DNA from: JBFXIE01 sp050176255
GTDB lineage: Bacteria > Pseudomonadota > Gammaproteobacteria > Burkholderiales > Burkholderiaceae_C
Strand: one strand, 5' to 3'
Length of the DNA: 64,000 nt
Assembly: GCF_050176255.1 (NCBI RefSeq)
Contig: NZ_JBFXIE010000012.1
Shown: one piece after another, positions 28,057-36,933 of the stretch
Numbering within the stretch: position 1 is the stretch's first letter
Layout of the letters: each line of letters begins with the position of its first letter
Translations under genes and position numbers: made by a program
The notes under the pieces: generated by a model
The model's input: the letters and a program-made list of their open reading frames with translations, nothing else
What the model was told of the DNA's origin: nothing
Database searches by the model: none

Positions 28057-29388
28057 ATGCAACACCCAGGCACCCCGGCCGGTTTGCCGCCGCCGGATTT
28101 TTTGCTGCAGCTGTTTCGCCACGCCGTCTGGCGCGCCCAGCCTCTGCACGGCATGGCGCAGCACCTGCCGGCGCCGCCGGCGGGCAGGGGCCGCACCGTG
28201 GTGCTGGGCGCAGGCAAGGCGGCCGGCTCCATGGCCCAGGCGCTGGAGGCGCTATGGCCGCCGCACGCGCCGCTGTCGGGGCTGGTGGCCACGCGCTACG
28301 GCCATGTGCCGCCGCGGCCGGCGGGCCTGGCGCAGCGTATCGAGGTGGTGGAGGCCGCCCACCCCGTGCCGGACGCCGCCGGGCTGAACGCGGCCGAGCG
28401 CATGCTGGCACTGGCGCAAGGCCTTGACGCTGACGACCTGGTGCTGTGCCTCATCTCGGGTGGTGGCTCGGCGCTGCTCACGCTGCCCGCCGCCGGACTG
28501 ACGCTGGCCGACAAGCAGCGCATCAACCGCGCGCTGCTGGACAGCGGCGCCGCCATTGGCGAGATGAACTGCGTGCGCAAGCACCTGTCGCGCATCAAGG
28601 GCGGGCGCCTGGCCGCGGCCTGCCACCCGGCCCGGGTGGTGACGCTGGCCATCAGCGACGTGCCGGGCGACGACCCCGGCGTCATCGCCAGCGGCCCCAC
28701 GGTGCCCGACGAAACCACCTGCGCCGACGCGCTGGACATCCTGGCGCGCCTGCGCATCGACATCCCCGATACCGTGCGCGCCGCGCTGCAGGCCGGCACG
28801 CTGGAAACCCCCAAGCCCGGCGACGCGCGCTTTGCCGGCCACCAGGTGCACCTGATCGCCACGCCGCAGCAGTCGCTGCAGGCTGCCGCCGAGGCCGCGC
28901 GCGCCGCGGGCGTGGCGGCGCACATTCTGTCGGACGAGATCGAGGGCGAGTCGCGCGAAGTGGGCAAGGTGCATGCCGCACTGGCCCGCGCCGTGGCGCG
29001 CCACGGCCAGCCGTTTGCGCGGCCCTGCGTGATTTTGTCGGGCGGCGAGACCACGGTCACCGTGCGCCCGCAGCAGCAGCCGGGGGGCGCCCCGGGCCGT
29101 GGCGGGCGCGCCGGCGAGTTCTGCCTGGGACTGGCGCAGGCGCTTCAGGGCCAGCCGGGCGTGTGGGCGCTGGCGGCCGACACCGATGGCATCGACGGCG
29201 TGCAGAACAACGCCGGCGCGCGCGTGGCGCCCGACACTCTGGCGCGCGCCGCGGCGCTGGGCTTGCGCATTGGCGACCACCTGGATCGCCACGACGCCTA
29301 TGGCTACTTTGAGGCGCTGGGCGATCTGGTCATCACCGGCCCCACGCATACCAATGTGAACGACTTTCGGGTGCTACTTATTTTGTAG
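28057..29388 (+). CDS. glycerate 2-kinase (MOFRL/TtuD family)
   Basis: Phosphorylates D-glycerate to 2-phosphoglycerate at the end of the glyoxylate/glycerate or tartrate route. The 443-aa product has the DUF4147 N-terminal domain (TVVLGAGKAAGSMAQALE, CLISGGGSALLTLPAAGLTL, NCVRKHLSRIKGGRLA, SDVPGDDPGVIASGPT) and the C-terminal MOFRL domain (GGETTVTVR, GRGGRAGEFCLGLA, ADTDGIDG, GPTHTNVND). Members are annotated as TtuD or GckA; older databases call TtuD hydroxypyruvate reductase. The last residues (VLLIL) and the TAG stop lie inside a dispersed repeat, so the extreme C terminus may have been changed by that insertion. Confidence 0.93.
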   Translation: MQHPGTPAGLPPPDFLLQLFRHAVWRAQPLHGMAQHLPAPPAGRGRTVVLGAGKAAGSMAQALEALWPPHAPLSGLVATRYGHVPPRPAGLAQRIEVVEAAHPVPDAAGLNAAERMLALAQGLDADDLVLCLISGGGSALLTLPAAGLTLADKQRINRALLDSGAAIGEMNCVRKHLSRIKGGRLAAACHPARVVTLAISDVPGDDPGVIASGPTVPDETTCADALDILARLRIDIPDTVRAALQAGTLETPKPGDARFAGHQVHLIATPQQSLQAAAEAARAAGVAAHILSDEIEGESREVGKVHAALARAVARHGQPFARPCVILSGGETTVTVRPQQQPGGAPGRGGRAGEFCLGLAQALQGQPGVWALAADTDGIDGVQNNAGARVAPDTLARAAALGLRIGDHLDRHDAYGYFEALGDLVITGPTHTNVNDFRVLLIL

Positions 29389-29430
29389 CTTGTGGCGCTT
29401 GTTAAATAAGCGCTGGAGGCTGTTTTGGCT
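29371..29430 (+). repeat. dispersed palindromic repeat overlapping the glycerate kinase stop
   Basis: TTTTGTAGCTTGTGGCGCTT (29381-29400), a short AT-rich loop, then AAGCGCTGGAGGCTGTTTTG. The arms GGCGCTT and AAGCGCTGG pair. The kinase TAG is part of GTAGCTT, so the repeat supplies the stop codon. Confidence 0.75.
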
Positions 29431-29451
29431 GGTATTGCGCCAGAGTCAGCG

Positions 29452-30006
29452 TCAGAGTTGGCCTTCGGTCAGCGTGTCGAGCTGAAAACGCCCCGACTTG
29501 TCCCACAGCCAGGTGTCGGTATAGGTCACGCGCTGCATGCGCGCGGGCACGGGAAAGGGCGCCGCAGCGCGCACCGTGCGCTCGATCTCGGCGATCACGT
29601 CGGGCGCGTGGCGCGGTGCGCGCATCCAGCGCAGGGCTGTCACGCGGCCGCCCCGGTCAACGTCCACCTCCAGCACGCCAATGGCATGCAGCAGTGGGGG
29701 CAGCTTGCCCTTGTAGATGCGTTGCGTGTTCAGGCCGTAGATGTGGCTGGCCGCATCGTGGCGGTAGGCGCGCGGCGTGGTGGCGGCCGACGCGCGTGCC
29801 TGGCCCCGGGCTGCTTCATCGACGGCGCCCGGTGTGGCCGAGTCCTGCGGCCGGGGGACGTCGGGGGCGGATTTGCATGCGGCGACGATGGCGGCCACCA
29901 GCGCCATCAGGCTGGCGGGCAGCCAGGACGGGCGTGCGGTCTGGCGTGCCGTATTGCCTGAGGCAGGTGGCGTGCGGTCGGGTGCGTCGTGGGGGTGCTG
30001 GGGCAT
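29452..30006 (-). CDS. probable lipoprotein with TonB C-terminal-like domain
   Basis: The 184-aa product has a Pro/Arg-rich N terminus of about 28 residues, a hydrophobic helix and a lipobox-like VAAC (C44). A disordered segment and a C-terminal domain follow. That domain (about residues 90-184) resembles the TonB C-terminal fold: GVLEVDVDRGGRVTALRWMRAP, VIAEIERTVRAAAPFPVP and TYTDTWLWDKSGRFQLDTL. No ExbB, ExbD or receptor gene is nearby, so coupling to outer-membrane transport is only inferred. The long N-terminal extension ahead of the lipobox is odd and may be a plain membrane anchor instead. Confidence 0.65.
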   Translation of the reverse strand: MPQHPHDAPDRTPPASGNTARQTARPSWLPASLMALVAAIVAACKSAPDVPRPQDSATPGAVDEAARGQARASAATTPRAYRHDAASHIYGLNTQRIYKGKLPPLLHAIGVLEVDVDRGGRVTALRWMRAPRHAPDVIAEIERTVRAAAPFPVPARMQRVTYTDTWLWDKSGRFQLDTLTEGQL

Positions 30007-30062
30007 GGTGGATGGGGCTGTGCGGCAGCGGTTGGGTGTGGGCTGGGTTGATTTTGTGTAAA

Positions 30063-30115
30063 AACGCCTTGAGCCTTTGTAATTCAAGCGCTGACAGCTA
30101 TCATTAAAATAGCTA
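30063..30115 (-). repeat. dispersed palindromic repeat
   Basis: Reads on the plus strand as CGCCTTGAGCCTTTGTAATT followed by CAAGCGCTGACAGCTATCAT. The second half is shared almost exactly with the copy at 47.9 kb (CAAGCGCTGACAGCTATCA). Intergenic, between the lipoprotein gene and dcd. Confidence 0.8.
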
Positions 30116-30135
30116 AAGAGCAAAGTCTGATTACT

Positions 30136-30141
30136 TAGAAT
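30136..30141 (+). promoter_or_regulatory. -10-like element before dcd
   Basis: TAGAAT (5 of 6) lies 18 bp ahead of the dcd start, with the Shine-Dalgarno AGGAG in between. No convincing -35 hexamer is seen at 16-18 bp. Confidence 0.35.
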
Positions 30142-30159
30142 ATCCGCCAGGAGTACCCC

Positions 30160-30726
30160 ATGAGCATCAAGAGCGACAAATGGATCCGCCGCATGGCCGA
30201 GCAGCACGGCATGATCGAGCCCTTCGAGCCCGGCCAGATCCGCGAGAGCGGCGGTCACAAGATCATCAGCTACGGCACCAGCAGCTACGGTTACGACATC
30301 CGCTGCGCCCGTGAATTCAAGGTTTTCACCAACATCCACAGCACCGTGGTGGATCCCAAGAACTTCGACGAAAAGAGCTTTGTCGATTTTGAGGGCGACC
30401 ACTGCATCATCCCGCCCAACAGTTTTGCGCTGGCGCGCACGATGGAATACTTTCGCATCCCGCGCGACGTGCTCACCATCTGCCTGGGCAAGAGCACCTA
30501 CGCGCGCTGCGGCATCATCGTCAACGTCACCCCGTTCGAGCCCGAGTGGGAGGGCTATGTGACGCTGGAGTTTTCCAACACCACGCCGCTGCCCGCCAAA
30601 ATCTACGCTGGCGAGGGCTGCGCCCAGGTGCTGTTCTTCCAGGGCGACGAGCAGTGTGAGACCAGCTACAAAGACCGCAACGGCAAATACCAAGGCCAGC
30701 ACGGCGTGACGCTGCCGCGCGCCTGA
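30160..30726 (+). CDS. dcd: dCTP deaminase
   Basis: Deaminates dCTP to dUTP for thymidylate synthesis; a homotrimer. The 188-aa sequence has SYGTSSYGYDIRCA near residues 30-43, the central QxR-type region SFALARTMEYFRIPRDVLTICLGKSTYARCGIIVNVTPFEPEWEG and FSNTTPLPAKIYAGEGCAQVLFFQGDE with the conserved active-site Glu. Length close to the E. coli protein (193). AGGAG stands 7-8 nt ahead of the ATG. Confidence 0.98.
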   Translation: MSIKSDKWIRRMAEQHGMIEPFEPGQIRESGGHKIISYGTSSYGYDIRCAREFKVFTNIHSTVVDPKNFDEKSFVDFEGDHCIIPPNSFALARTMEYFRIPRDVLTICLGKSTYARCGIIVNVTPFEPEWEGYVTLEFSNTTPLPAKIYAGEGCAQVLFFQGDEQCETSYKDRNGKYQGQHGVTLPRA

Positions 30727-30767
30727 TGATCCCGGGAGCCGCACCGTGCGGCGGCGCGCGCCGTCCG

Positions 30768-30796
30768 TCGTCAACAGATTGACACAATCGTTTCAT
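30768..30796 (+). promoter_or_regulatory. candidate Pho box (three 7-mers at 11-bp spacing)
   Basis: TCGTCAA, CAGA, TTGACAC, AATC, GTTTCAT. Each 7-mer matches the PhoB half-site CTGTCAT/C in four or five of seven positions, and they repeat with the required 11-bp period. It ends 31 bp before the phytase-like gene, in the right place for PhoB activation. Confidence 0.5.
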
Positions 30797-30827
30797 AGAT
30801 TAGCCCCTCTTTCAACTGGGGAATTTA

Positions 30828-33158
30828 ATGAAGAAATCAGCGATTGCGTTGGCGGTGGGTGTGGCCTTGTCGGGGCTTTTGGCGGCCTGTGGCGGTAGTG
30901 ACGATGGCCCGGCGGATGTGCCCTCGGTCAGCAATCCGAACAAGTTCTTCAACCGCACCGCCACCTTTGCGGTGTGCGCGCAGGTGGGTTCCTCGTGCGA
31001 AGACAGCACGCCGACGGCAGCAGAGATCGTTGCCGCCAGCGAAGACGGCATGACGCTGGTCTATACCAACAGCCTCAAGGGTGAAGTCGGCTTCGTCGAC
31101 ATCGTGGATCCAGCCGCGCCCAAGGCCCTGGGCAAGCTCGCCATGGGTGGCGAGCCCACCTCGGTCACCGTGCTGGGTAGCCATGCACTGGTGGCGGTGA
31201 ACACGTCGGCCAACTTCATCAACGCCTCGGGCAAGCTGGTGGTGGTGGACATCGCCAAGCGCTCGGTGGTCACTGAAATCCAGCTCGGCGGTCAGCCCGA
31301 CTCGGTGGCGCGCAGCAAGGACGGCAAGTACGTGGCCGTGGTGATCGAAAACGAGCGCGACGAGAGCGTGAACAAGGGCGCGCTGCCCCAGGCGCCCTCG
31401 GGCTACCTGACCATTGTTGACACCGTGGGCGCCCCCGCCACCTGGAAGACGCGCAACGTCGAGCTCAAGGGCCTGGCCACGCTCTACCCCGAGGACGCCG
31501 AGCCCGAGTACGTCTCCATCAACGACGACAACGTGGCCGTGGTCACGCTGCAAGAGAACAACCACATTGCGCTGGTCGATCTGCCCACGGGCAAGGTCAC
31601 CAGGCACTTCAGCGCCGGTGCGGTCACCCTGACCCAGGTGGATTTGACCGACGCCCCGCGCCCCAACAGCGTCAACCTGACCGAGACCCAGGCCAACCGC
31701 CTGCGCGAGCCCGATGGCGTGACCTGGCTCTCCAAAGCCCAGTTCGCCACCGCTAACGAAGGTGACCTGAACGGCGGCAGCCGTGGCTTCACCATCTTCA
31801 ACACCGACGGCACGGTGGCTTACGACGCCGGCAACACCCTGGAGCACCTGGTGGCGCGCATCGGCCACACCAATGACAAGCGCTCTGACGCCAAGGGCAA
31901 CGAGCCCGAAAACGTCGCTTTTGGCCGTTTTGATGGCACCGACTACCTGTTTGTCGCCTCCGAGCGCTCCAGCGTGCTGGCCGTGTACGACATGGGCCAG
32001 AAAAACCAGCCGGTCTTCAAACAAGTGCTGCCCGCAGCGCTGGCACCCGAAGGCGTGCTGGCGATTCCGTCGCGCAACCTGCTGATTGCCGCCAGCGAGA
32101 ACGACGACCGCGCCACCAACTCGACGCTGCGCTCCGCCCTCAACATCTACCAGTACCAAAGCGCGCCTGCAGCCTATCCGACCATCCAGTCGGCCAACCG
32201 TGCCGATGGCACGCCCATTCCATGGTCGGCGCTGTCGGGCCTGGCCGCTGCGCCCACGGGCTCTATCGTCTATGGCATTGACGACAGCTTCTTCCGCGGC
32301 AACCGCATTTTCGAGATCGACACCAGCACCAAGCCTGCCAGCCTCAAGCGCGAAATCCGCATCACCGACCCGAACGGCAAGATTGCCGCCCTGGCCGCCA
32401 CGCTGCCCGCTGCCAAGGATGCCAACGCCTTTGACGCCACCGACCTGGCCGCACTGGTGAACGCCGACGGCAGCGTCAACCTCGACCCCGAAGGCATTTC
32501 GCTGGCCTCGGCTGGTGGCTTCTGGATTGCCTCCGAAGGTGCCGGCACGGTGGGCGACGCGGCGCGTCCGGTGCTGTCGGCCAACCTGGTGTTCAAACTC
32601 TCGGCCAGCGGCGTCATCGAAGAAATCATCCAGCTGCCGGCCGAGGTCAATGCCAAGCAGCAGCGCTTTGGCTTTGAGGGCATTGCTGAATCTAACGGCA
32701 AGCTGGTGGTGGCCTTCCAGCGCGCCTGGGCGGGCGAGACACAGCCGCGCATCGGCGTCTATGACCTGGCGGCAAAGACCTGGCAGTTCATGTTCTATCC
32801 GCTCGACGCCGTCACCTCGCCCAACAAGGGCTGGGTGGGCCTGTCGGAAATCACCGCACTGGGCAACAACCGCTTTGTAGTGATCGAGCGCGACAACCAG
32901 GGCGGCCCCGATGCCCGCGTCAAGAAGCTCTACCGCATCGACCTGACCGGCGTGGCCAACGGCGCCACGCTGACCAAGACCCTGATGCGCGACGTGCTGC
33001 CCGACCTGCGCAAGACCAATGGCCTGGTGGTCGAGAAGATCGAAGGCTTTGCCGTGCTGGCCAATGGCGATGCGCTGCTGGTCAACGACAACGACGGCGT
33101 GGACGAGAACAATGGCGAAACCTGGCTGTTCAACCTGGGCAAGCTCAATTTGAACTGA
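30828..33158 (+). CDS. phytase-like/esterase-like lipoprotein (PF13449-type)
   Basis: A 776-aa exported lipoprotein: the signal peptide ends in the lipobox LLAAC with C21. Residues about 30-430 look like a beta-propeller with repeated strands such as SEDGMTLVYTNSLKGEVGFVDI and GGQPDSVARSKDGKYVAVV. The C-terminal part (about 455-770) matches the esterase-like activity of phytase family: DDSFFRGNRIFEID, DPEGISLASAGGFWIASEGAG, FEGIAESNGKLVVAFQRAW, and GLSEITALGNNRFVVIERDNQGGPDA. It probably releases phosphate from organic esters at the cell surface. A candidate Pho box upstream fits this. Substrate not known. Confidence 0.85.
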   Translation: MKKSAIALAVGVALSGLLAACGGSDDGPADVPSVSNPNKFFNRTATFAVCAQVGSSCEDSTPTAAEIVAASEDGMTLVYTNSLKGEVGFVDIVDPAAPKALGKLAMGGEPTSVTVLGSHALVAVNTSANFINASGKLVVVDIAKRSVVTEIQLGGQPDSVARSKDGKYVAVVIENERDESVNKGALPQAPSGYLTIVDTVGAPATWKTRNVELKGLATLYPEDAEPEYVSINDDNVAVVTLQENNHIALVDLPTGKVTRHFSAGAVTLTQVDLTDAPRPNSVNLTETQANRLREPDGVTWLSKAQFATANEGDLNGGSRGFTIFNTDGTVAYDAGNTLEHLVARIGHTNDKRSDAKGNEPENVAFGRFDGTDYLFVASERSSVLAVYDMGQKNQPVFKQVLPAALAPEGVLAIPSRNLLIAASENDDRATNSTLRSALNIYQYQSAPAAYPTIQSANRADGTPIPWSALSGLAAAPTGSIVYGIDDSFFRGNRIFEIDTSTKPASLKREIRITDPNGKIAALAATLPAAKDANAFDATDLAALVNADGSVNLDPEGISLASAGGFWIASEGAGTVGDAARPVLSANLVFKLSASGVIEEIIQLPAEVNAKQQRFGFEGIAESNGKLVVAFQRAWAGETQPRIGVYDLAAKTWQFMFYPLDAVTSPNKGWVGLSEITALGNNRFVVIERDNQGGPDARVKKLYRIDLTGVANGATLTKTLMRDVLPDLRKTNGLVVEKIEGFAVLANGDALLVNDNDGVDENNGETWLFNLGKLNLN

Positions 33159-33250
33159 TGCCGCTGGCCTGCCAGCCTTGCGGACGCAAGGGGCGCGCGT
33201 AAACTGCGCCTTCTTGCGCCCACAGGGCTGGGCGCGCCAGGAGGCGCACT

Positions 33251-34111
33251 ATGAGATGGGAAGGCAACCGGCAGTCAGACAACGTGGAAGACCGCCGCAG
33301 CGCAGGCGGCGGCTTCAGGGGTGGCCGTTCCATCGGCATCGGCACGATCATCGTGGCGCTGATTGGCTGGGGCGTGTTCGGCATCAACCCGCTCACCACC
33401 ATCGGCTTGCTGTCCGACGGCTCGGCGCCGCCAGCGCAACAGGCACCTGCGCAGCGCCCGTCCGGTGATGATCGCCAGGCCGTTTTTGTATCCACCGTGC
33501 TGGCATCCACCGAAGACGTATGGGCGGACTTGTTTCAGCGCGGTGGCGCGCAGTACCCCATGCCCAAGCTGGTTTTGTTTCGCGGCGCCACGCCCACGGC
33601 CTGCGGCACGGGGCAAAGCGCCATGGGTCCGTTTTACTGCCCGGGTGACCACAAGGTGTACCTGGATCTGGACTTTTTCGACACCATGAGCCGCCAACTG
33701 GGCGCCCCCGGCGAATTTGCCCGTGCCTACGTGATCGCCCACGAGGTCGGCCACCACATACAGACGCTGGTGGGCACTACCGCCAAGGTGGACGGCATGC
33801 GCGGGCGCATCAGCCAGCGCGATCAGAACGCCCTGTCGGTACGGCTGGAGTTGCAGGCCGATTGCTACGCAGGCATCTGGGCCCACCATTCGCAGCAGGC
33901 CAAGAACTGGCTGGAGCGGGGCGACATCGAATCCGCCGTGAACGCAGCCGAACAGATTGGCGACGACAAGCTACAGCGCGAAGCCACAGGCACGGTGCGC
34001 CCCGACAGTTTCACCCACGGCTCCAGCGCCCAGCGCGTGCGCTGGTTCACGCAGGGCTTCAAGACGGGCAATGTGCAGGCCTGCGATACCTTCAAGGCAC
34101 AGGCGCTGTAG
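33251..34111 (+). CDS. ypfJ: neutral zinc metallopeptidase, YpfJ family
   Basis: A 286-aa inner-membrane-anchored protein. It begins MRWEGNRQSDNVEDRR, typical of the family, then has one membrane helix (about 28-46) and a periplasmic peptidase domain. The zinc motif HEVGHH starts at H164, and the downstream ELQADCYAGIWAHH segment supplies the further conserved residues. Cysteines in PTACGTG and FYCPGDH probably form a disulfide. AGGAGG precedes the ATG. Its cellular substrate is unknown. Confidence 0.93.
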   Translation: MRWEGNRQSDNVEDRRSAGGGFRGGRSIGIGTIIVALIGWGVFGINPLTTIGLLSDGSAPPAQQAPAQRPSGDDRQAVFVSTVLASTEDVWADLFQRGGAQYPMPKLVLFRGATPTACGTGQSAMGPFYCPGDHKVYLDLDFFDTMSRQLGAPGEFARAYVIAHEVGHHIQTLVGTTAKVDGMRGRISQRDQNALSVRLELQADCYAGIWAHHSQQAKNWLERGDIESAVNAAEQIGDDKLQREATGTVRPDSFTHGSSAQRVRWFTQGFKTGNVQACDTFKAQAL

Positions 34112-34220
34112 GCGTGCAGCACAGCCAGCGGTCTGTTGGGGGGCAATGCTGGCGCGGCCGTGGCGGCTTGCCCTGGCTGAAGCCACTTCCTGGCCCTGAC
34201 CCTTGCCGGCGCCGCAATGC

Positions 34221-34226
34221 GACAAT
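34221..34226 (+). promoter_or_regulatory. -10-like GACAAT just before the helicase gene
   Basis: GACAAT is followed by AGCGCC, then TTG ATG. A start 6-7 nt after the hexamer would place the RNA 5' end at the TTG or ATG, giving an mRNA with 0-3 leader bases. No Shine-Dalgarno is present. Confidence 0.45.
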
Positions 34227-34235
34227 AGCGCCTTG

Positions 34236-35699
34236 ATGACACAACCCTACTCCACTCTTGCGCTGGCCGAACCGCTCAAGCGCGCCGTAGCCGACATGGG
34301 CTACGAGAACATGACCCCGATCCAGGCGCAGGCGATCCCTGTCGTGCTGACCGGCAAAGACGTGATGGGCGCTGCCCAAACGGGCACCGGCAAGACCGCG
34401 GCTTTCTCGCTGCCGCTGCTGCAGCGCCTGCTCAAGCACGAAAACAGCTCTGCCTCTCCGGCCCGCCACCCCGTGCGCGCGCTGGTGCTGCTGCCCACGC
34501 GCGAGCTGGCCGACCAGGTGGCGCAGCAGATTGCGATGTATGCCAAGTACACCAAGCTGCGCAGCACCGTGGTGTTTGGCGGCATGGACATGAAGCCGCA
34601 GACCGCCGAGCTGAAAAAAGGCGTCGAGGTGCTGGTGGCCACGCCCGGCCGCCTGCTGGATCACATCGAGGCCAAGAGCGCGGTGCTCAACCAGGTCGAG
34701 TACGTGGTGCTGGACGAAGCCGACCGCATGCTGGACATTGGCTTTCTGCCCGACCTGCAGCGCATCCTCAGCTACCTGCCCAAGCAGCGCACCACGCTGC
34801 TGTTCTCTGCCACGTTCTCGCCCGAGATCAAACGCCTGGCCGGCAGCTATCTGCAAGACCCGGTCACCATCGAGGTCGCCCGCCCCAACGAGACCGCCTC
34901 CACCGTCGAGCAGCGCTTTTTCAGCGTGGATGGCGACGACAAGCGCCGCGCCATTCAGCATGTGCTCGATGAGCGTGGGCTTAAACAGGCCTTCATCTTT
35001 GTCAACAGCAAGCTGGGCTGCGCCCGCCTGGCGCGCAGCCTGGAGCGTGATGGTCTCAAGACGGCTGCCCTGCACGGCGACAAGAGCCAGGACGAACGCC
35101 TGAAGGCCCTGGACGCCTTCAAGAATGGCGAAGTGGACTTGCTGGTCTGCACCGACGTGGCCGCGCGGGGACTGGACATCAAGGACGTGCCTGCGGTGTT
35201 CAACTTTGACGTGCCTTTCAATGCCGAGGATTACGTGCACCGCATTGGCCGCACGGGCCGCGCGGGCGCATCGGGGCTGGCCGTGACGCTGGTGGCCAGC
35301 AGCGACACCCGCCTGGTGGCGGACATTGAAAAGCTCATCAAGAAAAAGATCGATCTGGAGCTGCTGCCGCTGCGGCATGAGCGCCCCGGCGCACGGCAGC
35401 AGGGGCGCCTGGGCGATGGGCGCCGCGCCTGGGGTGGCAGCGACGCAGACGAGGGCACCGCCGCGCCCCGAGGCCGAGAGCGCAGCGCTTACCGGCCTGC
35501 GCCGCACGCCTCGCGCGACCCGTTCTTTGACAAACCCTACGAAGCCAGCGCAGCCGCGGGGGCATCGGCCAGCTGGGAGGTGATGCCCAAGGCCTCGCCA
35601 GCGCGCCCGGGCGTGTCTGCCAACATCAAGCCCAAACGCAAGGTAGCTGCCTTGTTCAAGGCACCGCAGTCAGCGGCGTCCGAGTCGTCGATCAGCTAA
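34236..35699 (+). CDS. rhlE: DEAD-box ATP-dependent RNA helicase, RhlE type
   Basis: An RNA helicase of RNA turnover and ribosome assembly, 487 aa. Motifs in order: Q motif region (YENMTPIQAQAIP, about 23-35), Walker A AQTGTGKT (K53), PTRELA, TPGRLLD, DEAD starting at D159, SAT, HGDKSQDERLKALDAFKNGE, TDVAARGLDI and HRIGRTGRAG. The C-terminal 110 residues are basic and low in complexity, as in RhlE proteins, and end in a KPKRKVAALFK patch. The start follows a -10-like element directly. An enclosing extension from 34203 is unlikely. Confidence 0.95.
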   Translation: MTQPYSTLALAEPLKRAVADMGYENMTPIQAQAIPVVLTGKDVMGAAQTGTGKTAAFSLPLLQRLLKHENSSASPARHPVRALVLLPTRELADQVAQQIAMYAKYTKLRSTVVFGGMDMKPQTAELKKGVEVLVATPGRLLDHIEAKSAVLNQVEYVVLDEADRMLDIGFLPDLQRILSYLPKQRTTLLFSATFSPEIKRLAGSYLQDPVTIEVARPNETASTVEQRFFSVDGDDKRRAIQHVLDERGLKQAFIFVNSKLGCARLARSLERDGLKTAALHGDKSQDERLKALDAFKNGEVDLLVCTDVAARGLDIKDVPAVFNFDVPFNAEDYVHRIGRTGRAGASGLAVTLVASSDTRLVADIEKLIKKKIDLELLPLRHERPGARQQGRLGDGRRAWGGSDADEGTAAPRGRERSAYRPAPHASRDPFFDKPYEASAAAGASASWEVMPKASPARPGVSANIKPKRKVAALFKAPQSAASESSIS

Positions 35700-35794
35700 C
35701 GACGTCTTGAATCCTGCACCAGGGCCACCGTTGCCGCGGTCTTGCATGGTGGGCCAACCAGCCAACGTCTTGTCGCTGCGGTGAAGGGGCATCG

Positions 35795-36637
35795 CTACCC
35801 GGGCTGCTGCGCTTGCGGGCATTGCACCTTGCAGTGTTCGCGCTCGGCCAGCGTGGTGCCAAACCGCACTGCGCTCAGGCAGCCGCCCCAGACGCAGCCT
35901 GTATCCAGCGCCAGCAGGTCGGGGCGGTTCATCCAGCCCAGCGTGGACCAGTGGCCGAACGCAATCAGCGTGCCCTGTGTGCGCCTGTCTGGTGCGTCAA
36001 ACCACGGCACCAGCCCTTCGGGCGCGTGGCTGGCGCTTTCGGTGCTTTCAAAATCCATGCGGCCCTCGGGCGTGCAAAACCTCAGGCGCGTGAACGCATT
36101 CACGATGATGCGCAGCCGATCCGCGCCTTGCAGACTGGCATCCCAATGGTTGGGACTGTTGCCGTACATCTGCTGCAGAAAGTCTGCCAGTCCGGCGCTC
36201 TGCAGCATGGATTGCACCTCGGCCGCCAGGCCCAGCACGTCATCAGCGGACCATTGCGGCAGCACGCCGGCATGCACCATCAGCAGGCTTTGGCCGCCAT
36301 GCTCCACGCGCCGCGCCAGTGGTTGATGGCGTACCCAGTCCAGCAGTGCATCCCGGTCGGAGGCCTGCAAAACGCCTTGCAGCGTGTCGCGCCGAGAGGG
36401 CTTGCGCACGCCATGGGCCGTGGCCAGCAGGTGCAGATCATGGTTGCCCAGCACCGTGCGCGCGCTGTCGCCCAGTTGCATGCAGCGGCGCAGCACGGTG
36501 GCCGAGCCGGGGCCACGGTTGACCAGATCGCCCAGCAGATACACCGTGTCGCGGCTGGGAGAAAAACCGATCGCGGACAGCAGCCGCTCGAAGGCATCGT
36601 CACATCCTTGAATGTCGCCTACGCAATAAAGAGCCAT
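35795..36637 (-). CDS. apaH: symmetrical diadenosine tetraphosphatase
   Basis: Hydrolyses Ap4A to two ADP and also removes Np4 caps from RNA. The 280-aa sequence shows the metallophosphatase motifs GDIQGC (residues 7-12), GDLVNRGP (about 36-43), GNHDLHL (about 64-70) and a histidine in VHAGVLPQW. The family-specific end FGHWSTLGWMNRPDLLALDTGCVWGGCLSAVR is complete. It is convergent with the helicase gene. The roughly 600 bp upstream of its start hold no supported gene. Confidence 0.96.
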   Translation of the reverse strand: MALYCVGDIQGCDDAFERLLSAIGFSPSRDTVYLLGDLVNRGPGSATVLRRCMQLGDSARTVLGNHDLHLLATAHGVRKPSRRDTLQGVLQASDRDALLDWVRHQPLARRVEHGGQSLLMVHAGVLPQWSADDVLGLAAEVQSMLQSAGLADFLQQMYGNSPNHWDASLQGADRLRIIVNAFTRLRFCTPEGRMDFESTESASHAPEGLVPWFDAPDRRTQGTLIAFGHWSTLGWMNRPDLLALDTGCVWGGCLSAVRFGTTLAEREHCKVQCPQAQQPG

Positions 36638-36933
36638 ATTGGTTTTGTGCCAGTGTTGTTGAAAGTACGTATGCCGAATTTCTCGTCAGGCGCAGCCCCG
36701 GGGTGCTTTCCGGGAAGCGACCGGGTAACGGCGGCGCCTTTGTGGTTATTTGTGTACTTCGGATCATGCAATCCCATGACGATGAGAGCCTGCTTCAGGA
36801 TACGCTTGCCCTGTACCGCGCCGGCTGAGATTCCAGGCCCGGAAGGGAAATCGCGGCTTATTGTGGCGTCTGCTTCATTGGCAGAGAGCACTTGTGGCGC
36901 TGTTTTTTGCGTTGTTTGCCTGCGGGATCAATC

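Noticed and set aside
36619..36891. 90-codon open frame on the minus strand upstream of apaH
   Set aside because: Overlaps the start of apaH, has no ribosome site and no recognisable product.
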